Origin: Mesorhizobium sp. M4B.F.Ca.ET.058.02.1.1
GTDB taxonomy: Bacteria > Pseudomonadota > Alphaproteobacteria > Rhizobiales > Rhizobiaceae
Length of the DNA: 64,000 nucleotides
NCBI RefSeq assembly: GCF_003952505.1
Contig: NZ_CP034450.1
Coordinates: 2,480,001 to 2,544,000 of the forward strand
Direction: 5' to 3'
The notes beneath the pieces were generated by a model. The model worked only from the letters and a program-made list of their open reading frames with translations. It did no database searches and was not told the DNA's origin. Numbering within the stretch: position 1 is the stretch's first letter; every line of letters begins with the position of its first letter. Both the position numbers and the translations under genes were made by a program. Positions 35,773 through 43,614 of the stretch are shown here, piece by piece.

Positions 35773-36060
35773 ATGTCCGACCTGCAGCAGCGCATCAATG
35801 CGCTGTACCGTTCCGACGTGCGCGGATCCGCGCTCCTGATCATCTGCCTGTGGGCGACGATCCTCTTCGTCCTCATCATGGCATGGCCGTACATTCCGGA
35901 CGCCGGCATCAAGCTGGTCGTCGCGGTCGCCGCCGCCGCAGTGCTGATCTTCAACACGGCCGCCATCCTGGCGATGGTCAACCACTACAAAGAAGACAAG
36001 GACTTCATCTACGGGCTCGACATCAAGAACGCCGATGCGTTCCGCAACCGCAAGGGGTAG
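35773..36060 (+). CDS. Small membrane protein, first gene of the amine-permease module
   Basis: 95 aa with two hydrophobic segments (about residues 19-40 and 46-68: LLIICLWATILFVLIMAWPY and VVAVAAAAVLIFNTAAIL). The C-terminal tail is charged (KEDKDFIYGLDIKN). Its ATG follows AAGGGGAAAACC. The family is not recognised. It is 5 nt before another small membrane protein and in one operon with an APC permease. An accessory or stabilising subunit of that permease is an inference from arrangement only. Confidence 0.78.
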   Translation: MSDLQQRINALYRSDVRGSALLIICLWATILFVLIMAWPYIPDAGIKLVVAVAAAAVLIFNTAAILAMVNHYKEDKDFIYGLDIKNADAFRNRKG

Positions 36061-36065
36061 ACAGC

Positions 36066-36443
36066 ATGTCCCGCTACACGCCGCCGGAACAGAGCAAGGC
36101 CGGCCAGATTTTCGACATCGCTGTCGTCGTGGTGGCCATTTTCGTGGCGCTGTGGCTGCCGCTGAAGCTCGGCCTCGCCGGAGCGGCGAAGTCCATCGAT
36201 CCGCTCGACGCCAAGACCTGGGACGCGCTTGGCCAGAACGCCACCATGGCCTCGATCTGGGAGAAGCTCGGCTATACGCCCGAGACCGCGCACGACATCA
36301 TCCAGAATCGGTTCCACTACATTATCGACTGGCCGACGCTGATCATCATGGCGATCGTGCTGATCGCCTATTTCGTCTTCCTGTTCCGCGCATCGGACCG
36401 GGAATATCGCGACGTCATCAACGAAAAATTCGACGACAAGTAA
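36066..36443 (+). CDS. Small membrane protein, second gene of the amine-permease module
   Basis: 125 aa with a transmembrane segment near residues 17-38 (IAVVVVAIFVALWLPLKLGL) and another near 88-108 (WPTLIIMAIVLIAYFVFLFR). Between them is a soluble loop of about 50 residues that includes TWDALGQNATMASIWEKLGY. Family unknown. Tight spacing on both sides (5 nt before, 15 nt after) supports co-translation with the neighbouring small proteins and the permease. Confidence 0.75.
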   Translation: MSRYTPPEQSKAGQIFDIAVVVVAIFVALWLPLKLGLAGAAKSIDPLDAKTWDALGQNATMASIWEKLGYTPETAHDIIQNRFHYIIDWPTLIIMAIVLIAYFVFLFRASDREYRDVINEKFDDK

Positions 36444-36458
36444 TCCGGGGGCACGCTC

Positions 36459-36620
36459 ATGTGGATACCGCTGTCTTACGCCTGCTGGGGCATCTCGATC
36501 GTGCTCGCGCTGTGGATGCTCTACGACTGGTTCAAGGTCGACTCGGCCTATTCCGAAGAGGTCTTGACCTCGTCGCGCGAAGGCGAGCTTGAAGCCGTCT
36601 CCGAGAAGCACCGGATCTGA
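36459..36620 (+). CDS. Very small single-span membrane protein, third gene of the amine-permease module
   Basis: 53 aa with one hydrophobic segment at the N-terminus (WIPLSYACWGISIVLALWML). A charged tail follows (DWFKVDSAYSEEVLTSSREG). The ATG follows a GGGGGCACGCTC stretch 15 nt after the previous stop, and the stop is 14 nt before the permease start. Neighbours on both sides make this a real gene despite its size. Function unknown; small single-span proteins often modulate larger transporters. Confidence 0.7.
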   Translation: MWIPLSYACWGISIVLALWMLYDWFKVDSAYSEEVLTSSREGELEAVSEKHRI

Positions 36621-36634
36621 GTGGGGATTGATCG

Positions 36635-38047
36635 ATGACGGTCGCGCTTGACAACACCACCACCATCCACGGCGAGAGGGTCTCGCTGCTCCGGGTGCTC
36701 GGCCCCGCTCATGTCTGGGCGCTTGGCGTCGGCATCGTGCTGGTCGGCGAATTCACCGGCTGGAACTTCTCGGCCGACAAGGGCGGCGCGCTGGCGGCGC
36801 TGATCGTCTGCTGGATCGTCGGCCTGCTCTATACCTCGGTCGCCATGATCGATTCCGAGGTGACCTCGACCGTCGCCGCTGCCGGCGGCCAGTACGCGCA
36901 GGCCAAGCACATCGTCGGGCCGTTGATGGCCTTTAACGTCGCACTCTTCCTGGTCTTCGCCTACACGATGCTCGAAGTGTCGGACGCAATCCTGCTCGGC
37001 GACACGATAGTCGCCAAGGCCGGCGTCGAGGGGCTTACCCACAATTCCTTCATCGCCGCCACCATCGTGGTGCTGGCATGGCTCAACTATCGCGGCGTGC
37101 TGATGACGCTCAACGTCAACTTCATCATCACCGCGATCGCCTACATTTCGATCGTCATCCTGTTCTTCTCGGTGAGCCCGTGGACGCAAGGGGCGGTGCT
37201 GAAGCTCAACGAGCTGGTGACGCCCGGCAATGCGCTGCCCTATGGCTGGATCGGCGTCATCGCCGCCTTCCAGTTCGGCATCTGGTACTATCTCGGCATC
37301 GAGGGCACGACGCAGGCCGCCGAGGAAGTGCGCTCGCCGGCGCGTTCGCTACCCTACGGCACCATGGCCGGCATGATCACGCTTCTGATCGCCGCCGCCA
37401 TGACATGGTATGTCTGCGCCTCGATGATGCCGTGGGAATATCTCGGCATCACCTATTATCCGTTGTGGGACGCCGGCAAGCTGACCGGCAGCCCGCTGCT
37501 CGAGAACCTGCTGTTCATCGCGACGCTGCTGGCCGCGCTTGCCTCCGCCAATGGCTGCATCAACGATGCGGCGCGCGCCTGGTTCTCGCTCGGCCGCGAC
37601 CGCTATCTGCCGAGCTGGTTCTCGGCGGTGCATCCGAGATACCGCACGCCCTACCGCTCGATCCTGTTCCTGCTGCCGATCGCGCTCGCCTTCGCCTTCA
37701 TCGCCGATCTCAACCAGGCGATCACCTTCTCGATCCTGTCGGGCGTGCTGCAGTACACTTTCATGAGCATCAACATCATGATGTTCCGCAAGAAGTGGCC
37801 GCTGGGCTCGATCCGTCGCGGCTACACGCATCCCTTCCATCCGCTGCCGGCGATCGTGCTGTTCTGCCTGTGCGTGGTCACCTTCTTCGCCATCTTCCTC
37901 GGCTTCGGCTCGCAGCTGATCGCGATGACCATCTTCTATTTCCTGATCTCGCTGTGGTTCCACTTCTATCGCTACAAATTCGTGCGCCGCGGCGACCAGT
38001 TCACCATGCCGTGGCCGAAGCCGCAGGGCTATGGGAGTGGAAAGTAA
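36635..38047 (+). CDS. APC-superfamily amine/amino-acid permease
   Basis: 470 aa with about 12 membrane helices. The first-helix motif region is VGIVLVGEFTGWNF, and TM6 has the signature FGIWYYLGIEGTTQAAEE. This resembles ethanolamine/amino-acid permeases of the APC family. It is the fourth gene of an operon with three small membrane proteins and sits between dmm and mgs genes. An amine (methylamine, dimethylamine, trimethylamine) or gamma-glutamylmethylamide substrate is inferred. Confidence 0.85.
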   Translation: MTVALDNTTTIHGERVSLLRVLGPAHVWALGVGIVLVGEFTGWNFSADKGGALAALIVCWIVGLLYTSVAMIDSEVTSTVAAAGGQYAQAKHIVGPLMAFNVALFLVFAYTMLEVSDAILLGDTIVAKAGVEGLTHNSFIAATIVVLAWLNYRGVLMTLNVNFIITAIAYISIVILFFSVSPWTQGAVLKLNELVTPGNALPYGWIGVIAAFQFGIWYYLGIEGTTQAAEEVRSPARSLPYGTMAGMITLLIAAAMTWYVCASMMPWEYLGITYYPLWDAGKLTGSPLLENLLFIATLLAALASANGCINDAARAWFSLGRDRYLPSWFSAVHPRYRTPYRSILFLLPIALAFAFIADLNQAITFSILSGVLQYTFMSINIMMFRKKWPLGSIRRGYTHPFHPLPAIVLFCLCVVTFFAIFLGFGSQLIAMTIFYFLISLWFHFYRYKFVRRGDQFTMPWPKPQGYGSGK

Positions 38048-38082
38048 GCCCGCCGGCTGACGGTGGGCTCTGGCGCGTCGAG

Positions 38083-38772
38083 ATGTCTGAGTTGACGTCA
38101 ACTTTACTTGTCGGGGCGATTGCGCTTGCCGTCGTCGTCCACCTCGCCTGGCTCGCGCGCAAAAGCCGCAAACGGGCCAGGGCGGGGCTTGCCGCCGACA
38201 CCGCCGACATTCGCTCCGTCATCGCCGACGCCATCGATGTCTCAGACGGCACCGCCGGTGTCCTCACCTGGGCGGGCACCTGGAACGGGCGTCGTGTGCA
38301 GGTCCGCACCATCATCGACACGCTGGCGACGCGAAAACTGCCGACGCGATGGCTGAGCGTCACGGTCACCGAGCCTGTCGATGTGCCGGGAACCTTCGAC
38401 ATGATGATGCGGCCGGGTTCGGCGACCACCTTCTCCAATTTCGATCACCTTGGCCATACGCTGCCGGCGGCCGCCAGCTTTCCCGCCGAAGCGGTGCTGC
38501 GCACGGACCGCAAAGGTGTCGCCTTTCCGCAGGACATCATCGCCGGCCATCTCGACATCTTTGCTGAAGGACGCGCCAAGGAACTGCTGGTCACACCGAA
38601 GGGCGTGCGCATCGTCTGGTTGCTCGCCGAAGCCGAACGAGCGCGCTACGGCGTGTTCCGGCAGGTCGCATTCGGCGACGTCAGGCTCGATCCGGCGCTG
38701 ATCGAGAGGCTGCTGCAGTCGGCCTCGGCGCTTCGCGATGCGATCAACGAGCGCAAACGGCAGGCCGCATGA
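38083..38772 (+). CDS. Membrane-anchored hypothetical protein
   Basis: 229 aa. A single N-terminal anchor (about residues 5-24: LTSTLLVGAIALAVVVHLAW) is followed by a basic stretch (RKSRKRAR). A soluble domain follows that I do not recognise (contains WAGTWNGRRVQVRTIIDTLA). It lies 35 nt after the permease, and its stop overlaps the next gene as ATGA. It may belong to the transport module, but the sequence gives no function. Confidence 0.7.
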   Translation: MSELTSTLLVGAIALAVVVHLAWLARKSRKRARAGLAADTADIRSVIADAIDVSDGTAGVLTWAGTWNGRRVQVRTIIDTLATRKLPTRWLSVTVTEPVDVPGTFDMMMRPGSATTFSNFDHLGHTLPAAASFPAEAVLRTDRKGVAFPQDIIAGHLDIFAEGRAKELLVTPKGVRIVWLLAEAERARYGVFRQVAFGDVRLDPALIERLLQSASALRDAINERKRQAA

Positions 38773-39098
38773 CCGATAGAACCGCCTCCCCTGCTCCGAC
38801 GAATCCGTATCTCGTGCTCGGCGCGGCGATCGCGCTGCCGGGGAGCGGGCATGTCATGCTCGGCGTGCCGACGCGCGGGCTGCAGTTCCTGTTCTTCATG
38901 GTGATCCTGGCCTGGGTCACCACCAAGGTGGCGCCGCCGGACGCCAGCTTCGTCGGCCGCCATGCCGGTGGTTTCCTGATCTACGCGCTATCGATTCTCG
39001 ATGCCTACCGGATGGCGCGCATCCGCTACGCGCAGTGGGCTCACAAGGGCAGCCGGAGCGATGGCGGCACGGGCAGCGGCGTAGAGCCGCATGCGTAA
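38769..39098 (+). CDS. Small integral membrane protein of unknown function
   Basis: 109 aa with two or three hydrophobic stretches (YLVLGAAIALPGSGHVMLGV, LQFLFFMVILAWVTTKV, GGFLIYALSILDAYRMAR). The PGSGHVMLG and LDAYRMAR patterns are reminiscent of small TM2-like families, but I cannot name it. It overlaps the upstream gene by 4 nt (ATGA) and closes the operon that begins at 35773. Confidence 0.72.
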   Translation: MTDRTASPAPTNPYLVLGAAIALPGSGHVMLGVPTRGLQFLFFMVILAWVTTKVAPPDASFVGRHAGGFLIYALSILDAYRMARIRYAQWAHKGSRSDGGTGSGVEPHA

Positions 39099-39114
39099 CT
39101 AGAGGAAAAATTTT

Positions 39115-39129
39115 TTCATACGATTGAAT
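39115..39129. promoter_or_regulatory. Shared methylamine-cluster motif, mgs copy
   Basis: TTCATACGATTGAAT, with TTCAT and TGAAT half-sites 5 nt apart, in an AT-rich stretch (AAAAATTTTTTCAT) 55 nt upstream of mgsA. No other feature fills this gap. Confidence 0.45.
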
Positions 39130-39183
39130 TTTGCGGACTCATTGGGTACATCATTTTTTAGCTGCAAACGCCGGGAGGCTGAC

Positions 39184-40080
39184 ATGTGTGGAATCGTCGG
39201 ACTTTTCCTCAAGGACAAGTCGCTGGAACCCAAGCTCGGCGCGATGCTGTCGGAGATGCTGATCTGCCTCACCGACCGGGGTCCGGACAGTGCCGGCATC
39301 GCCATCTATGGCGCACCGGCCGGCAACGAGGCCAAGATCACCATCCAATCGGCGAAACCGGAACACGACTTCCGCGGCCTCGACGCTGAGCTCGCCAAGG
39401 CGATCGGCGCGCCGGTGAGCGTTGCGGTCAAGTCGACGCATGCGGTGATCAGGACGGCTCTGGACAAGGTCTACACCGCGCGTGAGGCACTGCAATCGCT
39501 TCGGCCCGATATCAGCATCATGGGCGCCGGCGAAGCGGTCGAGATCTACAAGGAGGTCGGTCTGCCGGAAGCCGTCGTCGAGCGCTTCGACGTCCGCTCG
39601 ATGACCGGCACGCATGGCATCGGCCACACCCGCATGGCGACGGAATCGGCGGTCACCACGATGGGCGCGCACCCCTTCTCGACCGGCGCAGACCAATGCC
39701 TGGTGCACAATGGCTCGCTGTCCAACCACAACAATGTGCGGCGCGAGCTGGTCCGCGAGGGCATGATATTCGAGACCGAAAACGACACCGAGGTGGCAGC
39801 CGCCTATCTCTCCTCCAAGATCGCGCATGGCAAGAACCTCGGCGAGGCGCTGGAGGGCACACTCTCCGACCTCGACGGCTTCTTCACCTTCGTCGTCGGC
39901 ACCAAGAACGGCTTTGGCGTGGTGCGCGACCCGATCGCCTGCAAGCCCGCCGTCATGGCCGAGACCGACCAGTATGTCGCCTTCGGTTCGGAATATCGCG
40001 CGCTCACCAAACTGCCCGGCATAGACAATGCGAGGGTCTGGGAACCGGAGCCCGCAACCGTCTATTTCTGGGAGCATTGA
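39184..40080 (+). CDS. mgsA: N-methylglutamate synthase subunit A (class II glutamine amidotransferase domain)
   Basis: 298 aa. The ATG at 39184 is chosen because it places the nucleophile Cys immediately after Met (MCGIVGLF), as Ntn amidotransferases require. Conserved stretches are LTDRGPDSAGIAIYG, HGIGHTRMATES and CLVHNGSLSNHNNVRREL. It hydrolyses gamma-glutamylmethylamide and channels methylamine to the synthase partner. Like GlxB of rhizobia, it is followed directly by the GlxC- and GlxD-type subunits. Confidence 0.88.
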   Translation: MCGIVGLFLKDKSLEPKLGAMLSEMLICLTDRGPDSAGIAIYGAPAGNEAKITIQSAKPEHDFRGLDAELAKAIGAPVSVAVKSTHAVIRTALDKVYTAREALQSLRPDISIMGAGEAVEIYKEVGLPEAVVERFDVRSMTGTHGIGHTRMATESAVTTMGAHPFSTGADQCLVHNGSLSNHNNVRRELVREGMIFETENDTEVAAAYLSSKIAHGKNLGEALEGTLSDLDGFFTFVVGTKNGFGVVRDPIACKPAVMAETDQYVAFGSEYRALTKLPGIDNARVWEPEPATVYFWEH

Positions 40081-40084
40081 GTTC

Positions 40085-40816
40085 ATGCCGGCAACCAACG
40101 TATCCACCGCTCAGCGCGACCAGAGCCACGCCAGGGTGTTCGACCTTGCCGCACTGTCGCTGCGCGAGCTGAACCAGGCGCTGCATCAGCTCACACCGGG
40201 CTCAAACGAGACGGCCTGGGAGGTGCTCAACCCCAAGGGCAGCCATTCGGTCGCCGTCGGCGTCGACCAGCCGGTCGCCATAGATGTGCGCGGCAGCGTC
40301 GGCTACTATTGCGGCGGCATGAATGCCGGCGGCGCCATCACCGTGCATGGTTCGGCCGGCCCCGGCGTCGGCGAGAACATGATGTCGGGCTCGATCGTGA
40401 TCAAAGGCGACGCCAGCCAGTATGCCGGCGCCACCGGCCGCGGGGGCCTGCTGGTCATCGAAGGCAACGCGTCGTCGCGCTGCGGCATCTCGATGAAGGG
40501 CATCGACATCGTCGTGCACGGCAATATCGGCCACATGTCGGCCTTCATGGCGCAGTCCGGCAACCTCGTGGTGCTGGGCGATGCCGGCGATGCGCTGGGC
40601 GATTCCATCTACGAGGCACGGCTGTTCGTGCGCGGCAAGGTCGAGAGCCTGGGCGCCGACTGCATCGCCAAGGAGATGCGGCCCGAGCATCTGGAATTCC
40701 TGCAAGGCCTGCTCGACCGCGCCGGCGTGACCGGCGTCAAAGCTTCGGAGTTCAAGCGCTACGGCTCGGCGCGCAAGCTCTACAATTTCAATATCGACAA
40801 CGCCGACGCGTATTGA
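40085..40816 (+). CDS. mgsB: N-methylglutamate synthase subunit B (GXGXG/GltB C-terminal-like)
   Basis: 243 aa, a right-handed beta-helix of the glutamate-synthase alpha C-terminal kind with repeating G-rich turns (GGMNAGGAITVHGSAGPGVG, then GRGGLLVIEGNASSRCG). The start at the ATG 4 nt after the mgsA stop fits the usual N-terminus. It is a structural subunit that links the amidotransferase and synthase active sites. Confidence 0.86.
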   Translation: MPATNVSTAQRDQSHARVFDLAALSLRELNQALHQLTPGSNETAWEVLNPKGSHSVAVGVDQPVAIDVRGSVGYYCGGMNAGGAITVHGSAGPGVGENMMSGSIVIKGDASQYAGATGRGGLLVIEGNASSRCGISMKGIDIVVHGNIGHMSAFMAQSGNLVVLGDAGDALGDSIYEARLFVRGKVESLGADCIAKEMRPEHLEFLQGLLDRAGVTGVKASEFKRYGSARKLYNFNIDNADAY

Positions 40817-40822
40817 GGCAAG

Positions 40823-42151
40823 ATGACCTATCGCAACCCGCCGACGACGCCGCGCAAATCCGCAACCTTCGACGACTACACGCTTTCCGAGATCCGCCGC
40901 GCAGCAGCGACCGGCATCTATGACATCCGCGGCGCCGGCGCGAAGCGCAAGCTGCCGCATTTCGACGATCTCTTGTTCCTCGGCGCCTCGATCTCGCGCT
41001 ATCCGCTGGAAGGCTATCGCGAGCGCTGCGACACCAGTGTGGTGCTGGGCACGCGCCACGCCAAGAAGCCGATCGAGCTGAAGATCCCGATCACCATCGC
41101 CGGCATGAGTTTCGGGTCGCTGTCCGGCCCCGCCAAGGAAGCGCTCGGCCGCGGCGCGACGCTGTCCGGCACCTCGACCACCACCGGCGACGGCGGCATG
41201 ACCGAGGAGGAGCGCGGCCATTCCAAGCAGCTCGTCTATCAGTACCTCCCGTCGCGCTACGGCATGAACCCGCGCGACCTGCGCCGCGCCGATGCGATCG
41301 AAGTGGTCGTCGGCCAGGGCGCCAAGCCCGGCGGCGGCGGCATGCTGCTTGGCCAGAAGATCTCCGACCGCGTCGCCGAGATGCGCACGCTGCCCAAGGG
41401 CATCGACCAGCGCTCGGCGTCGCGCCATCCCGACTGGACCGGGCCCGACGACCTCGAGATCAAGATCCTCGAACTGCGCGAGATCACCGACTGGGAAAAG
41501 CCGATCTACGTCAAGGTCGGCGGCGCCCGCCCCTACTACGACACCGCGCTCGCGGTGAAGGCCGGCGCCGACGTCGTCGTGGTCGACGGCATGCAGGGCG
41601 GCACGGCCGCGACGCAGGAAGTGTTCATCGAGAATGTCGGCCAGCCGACGCTTGCCTGCATCAGGCCGGCGGTGCAGGCGCTGCAGGACCTCGGCATGCA
41701 TCGCAAGGTGCAGCTCATCGTCTCCGGCGGTATCCGCAACGGCGCCGACGTCGCCAAGGCGCTCGCGCTCGGCGTCGACGCGGTATCGATCGGCACGGCG
41801 GCGCTGGTTGCGCTTGGCGACAACGATCCCCGCTGGGAGGCGGAGTACAATGCGCTCGGCTCCACCGCCGGCGCCTATGACGACTGGCACGAAGGCCGCG
41901 ACCCGGCCGGCATCACCACGCAAGATCCGGAGCTGATGAAACGAGTCGACCCGATCGCGGCCGGACGGCGGCTGGCGAATTACCTGAAAGTGATGACGCT
42001 GGAGGCGCAGACGATCGCGCGCGCCTGCGGCAAGAACAGCCTGCACAATCTCGAGCCCGAGGACCTCGTCGCGCTGACCATCGAAGCGGCCGCCATGGCG
42101 GGCGTGCCGCTTGCCGGCACCAACTGGATACCGGGCAAGAACGGCTTCTAA
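40823..42151 (+). CDS. mgsC: N-methylglutamate synthase subunit C (FMN glutamate-synthase-like)
   Basis: 442 aa, FMN-binding TIM barrel of the glutamate synthase central domain (PITIAGMSFGSLSGPAKEAL, IYVKVGGARPYYDTALAVKA, LIVSGGIRNGADVAKALALG). It condenses methylamine with 2-oxoglutarate and reduces the product. The region that in glutamate synthase carries the 3Fe-4S cysteines reads ALGDNDP ... GRDPAGITTQDPEL. Asp or other residues replace all three Cys, so no Fe-S cluster is expected. Confidence 0.87.
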   Translation: MTYRNPPTTPRKSATFDDYTLSEIRRAAATGIYDIRGAGAKRKLPHFDDLLFLGASISRYPLEGYRERCDTSVVLGTRHAKKPIELKIPITIAGMSFGSLSGPAKEALGRGATLSGTSTTTGDGGMTEEERGHSKQLVYQYLPSRYGMNPRDLRRADAIEVVVGQGAKPGGGGMLLGQKISDRVAEMRTLPKGIDQRSASRHPDWTGPDDLEIKILELREITDWEKPIYVKVGGARPYYDTALAVKAGADVVVVDGMQGGTAATQEVFIENVGQPTLACIRPAVQALQDLGMHRKVQLIVSGGIRNGADVAKALALGVDAVSIGTAALVALGDNDPRWEAEYNALGSTAGAYDDWHEGRDPAGITTQDPELMKRVDPIAAGRRLANYLKVMTLEAQTIARACGKNSLHNLEPEDLVALTIEAAAMAGVPLAGTNWIPGKNGF

Positions 42152-42212
42152 TCAATGAAGGGCCAAGACCCAAATGCCTTGGGCCATGGCCGACAAAAAA
42201 TGGGGAACTGGT

Positions 42213-43520
42213 GTGACTACTGATCTTGCAGAATTCGCAAGGGCGAAAAACGTCAAATATTTCATGATCTCCTACACCGACCTGTTTAGCGGGCAGCGTG
42301 CGAAGCTGGTGCCGGCACAGGCGATCGCCGACATGCAGAAGGACGGCGCGGGATTTGCCGGCTTCGCCACATGGCTCGATCTCACCCCGGCGCATCCGGA
42401 CATGCTGGCGGTGCCGGATCCAGCCTCGGTCATACAGTTGCCGTGGAAGCCGGAGGTCGCCTGGGTCGCCGCCAATTGCATCATGGACGACAAGGAGGTC
42501 GGCCAGGCACCGCGCAACACGCTGAAGCGGGTGATCGAAGAGGCCGCACGCGACGGCATGCATGTCAAGACCGGCGTCGAGGCGGAGTTCTTCCTGATCT
42601 CGCCGGACGGCAAGGCGATCTCCGACGAATACGATACAGCCTCAAAGCCCTGCTACGACCAGCAGGCGGTGATGCGCCGCTACGACGTCATCGCCGAGAT
42701 CTGCGACCACATGCTGGCGCTGGGCTGGGGCCCCTACCAGAACGACCATGAGGATGCCAACGGCCAGTTCGAGATGAACTGGACATTCGACCATGCGCTT
42801 GCGACCGCCGACAAGCACTCCTTCTTCAAATTCATGGTGAAGTCGATTGCCGAAAAGCACGGCCTGCGCGCGACGTTCATGCCCAAGCCCTTCCAGGGCC
42901 TGACCGGCAATGGCTGCCATGCGCATATCTCGGTGTGGGACGAGACCGGCAAGACCAATGTCTTCGCCGACAATGCGATGGAGCTCGGCCTTTCCGCCAA
43001 GGGCAGGAACTTCCTTGGCGGCATCATGAAGCATGCCTCGGCACTTGCGGCGATCACCAACCCGACGGTCAATTCCTACAAGCGCATCAATGCGCCGCGC
43101 ACGATTTCTGGCGCGACCTGGGCACCGAACACGGTGACATGGACCGGCAACAACCGCACCCACATGGTGCGCGTGCCAGGCCCGGGCCGTTTCGAGCTGC
43201 GCCTGCCCGACGGTGCAGCCAACCCGTATCTGCTGCAGGCCGTCATCATCGCTGCCGGTCTCGATGGCATCCGCTCGAAGGCCGACCCGGGCAAACGCTA
43301 CGACATCGACATGTACCAGTTCGGCCATACCGTGACGGATGCGCCGAAACTGCCGCTCAACCTGCTCGACGCGCTGCGCGAGTTCGACAATGACAAATCG
43401 CTGAAGGCGGCGCTGGGTGAGGAATTCTCGTCGGCTTACCTAAAGCTGAAGCAGCAGGAATGGAATTCCTATGCTTCGCACTTCACGCAGTGGGAGCGCG
43501 ACCACACGCTGGATATCTGA
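42213..43520 (+). CDS. gmaS: Gamma-glutamylmethylamide synthetase (type III glutamine-synthetase-like, GlnT family)
   Basis: 435 aa. The GTG at 42213, 6 nt after GGGGA, gives the usual N-terminus (TTDLAEFARAKNVKYFMISY). ATGs at 42174 and 42186 are alternatives. Glutamine-synthetase motifs include the Glu-rich KTGVEAEFFL, the metal motif NGCHAHISVWD and the nucleotide motif RFELRLPDGAANPYLLQAV. It ligates methylamine to glutamate with ATP. Rhizobial homologues are often called GlnT; its place between mgsABC and mgdABCD makes gmaS the better name here. Confidence 0.87.
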   Translation: MTTDLAEFARAKNVKYFMISYTDLFSGQRAKLVPAQAIADMQKDGAGFAGFATWLDLTPAHPDMLAVPDPASVIQLPWKPEVAWVAANCIMDDKEVGQAPRNTLKRVIEEAARDGMHVKTGVEAEFFLISPDGKAISDEYDTASKPCYDQQAVMRRYDVIAEICDHMLALGWGPYQNDHEDANGQFEMNWTFDHALATADKHSFFKFMVKSIAEKHGLRATFMPKPFQGLTGNGCHAHISVWDETGKTNVFADNAMELGLSAKGRNFLGGIMKHASALAAITNPTVNSYKRINAPRTISGATWAPNTVTWTGNNRTHMVRVPGPGRFELRLPDGAANPYLLQAVIIAAGLDGIRSKADPGKRYDIDMYQFGHTVTDAPKLPLNLLDALREFDNDKSLKAALGEEFSSAYLKLKQQEWNSYASHFTQWERDHTLDI

Positions 43521-43521
43521 A

Positions 43522-43567
43522 GCATCGGACCGAAAAGTGCGAAGCGGTTTTCGGACGAATCCGATGC
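43522..43567. repeat. Rhizobial palindromic repeat between gmaS and mgdA
   Basis: GCATCGGA (43522-43529) and TCCGATGC (43560-43567) flank CCGAAAAGTG...GCGGTTTTCGG, forming a long hairpin just after the gmaS stop. It resembles the element at 34271-34317 in layout and core. It could stabilise the upstream mRNA or reduce read-through. Confidence 0.65.
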
Positions 43568-43614
43568 GTTAAGGAAGACCATCAGCGCGATGCGAGCGAG
43601 CTCGGAATGACTTT

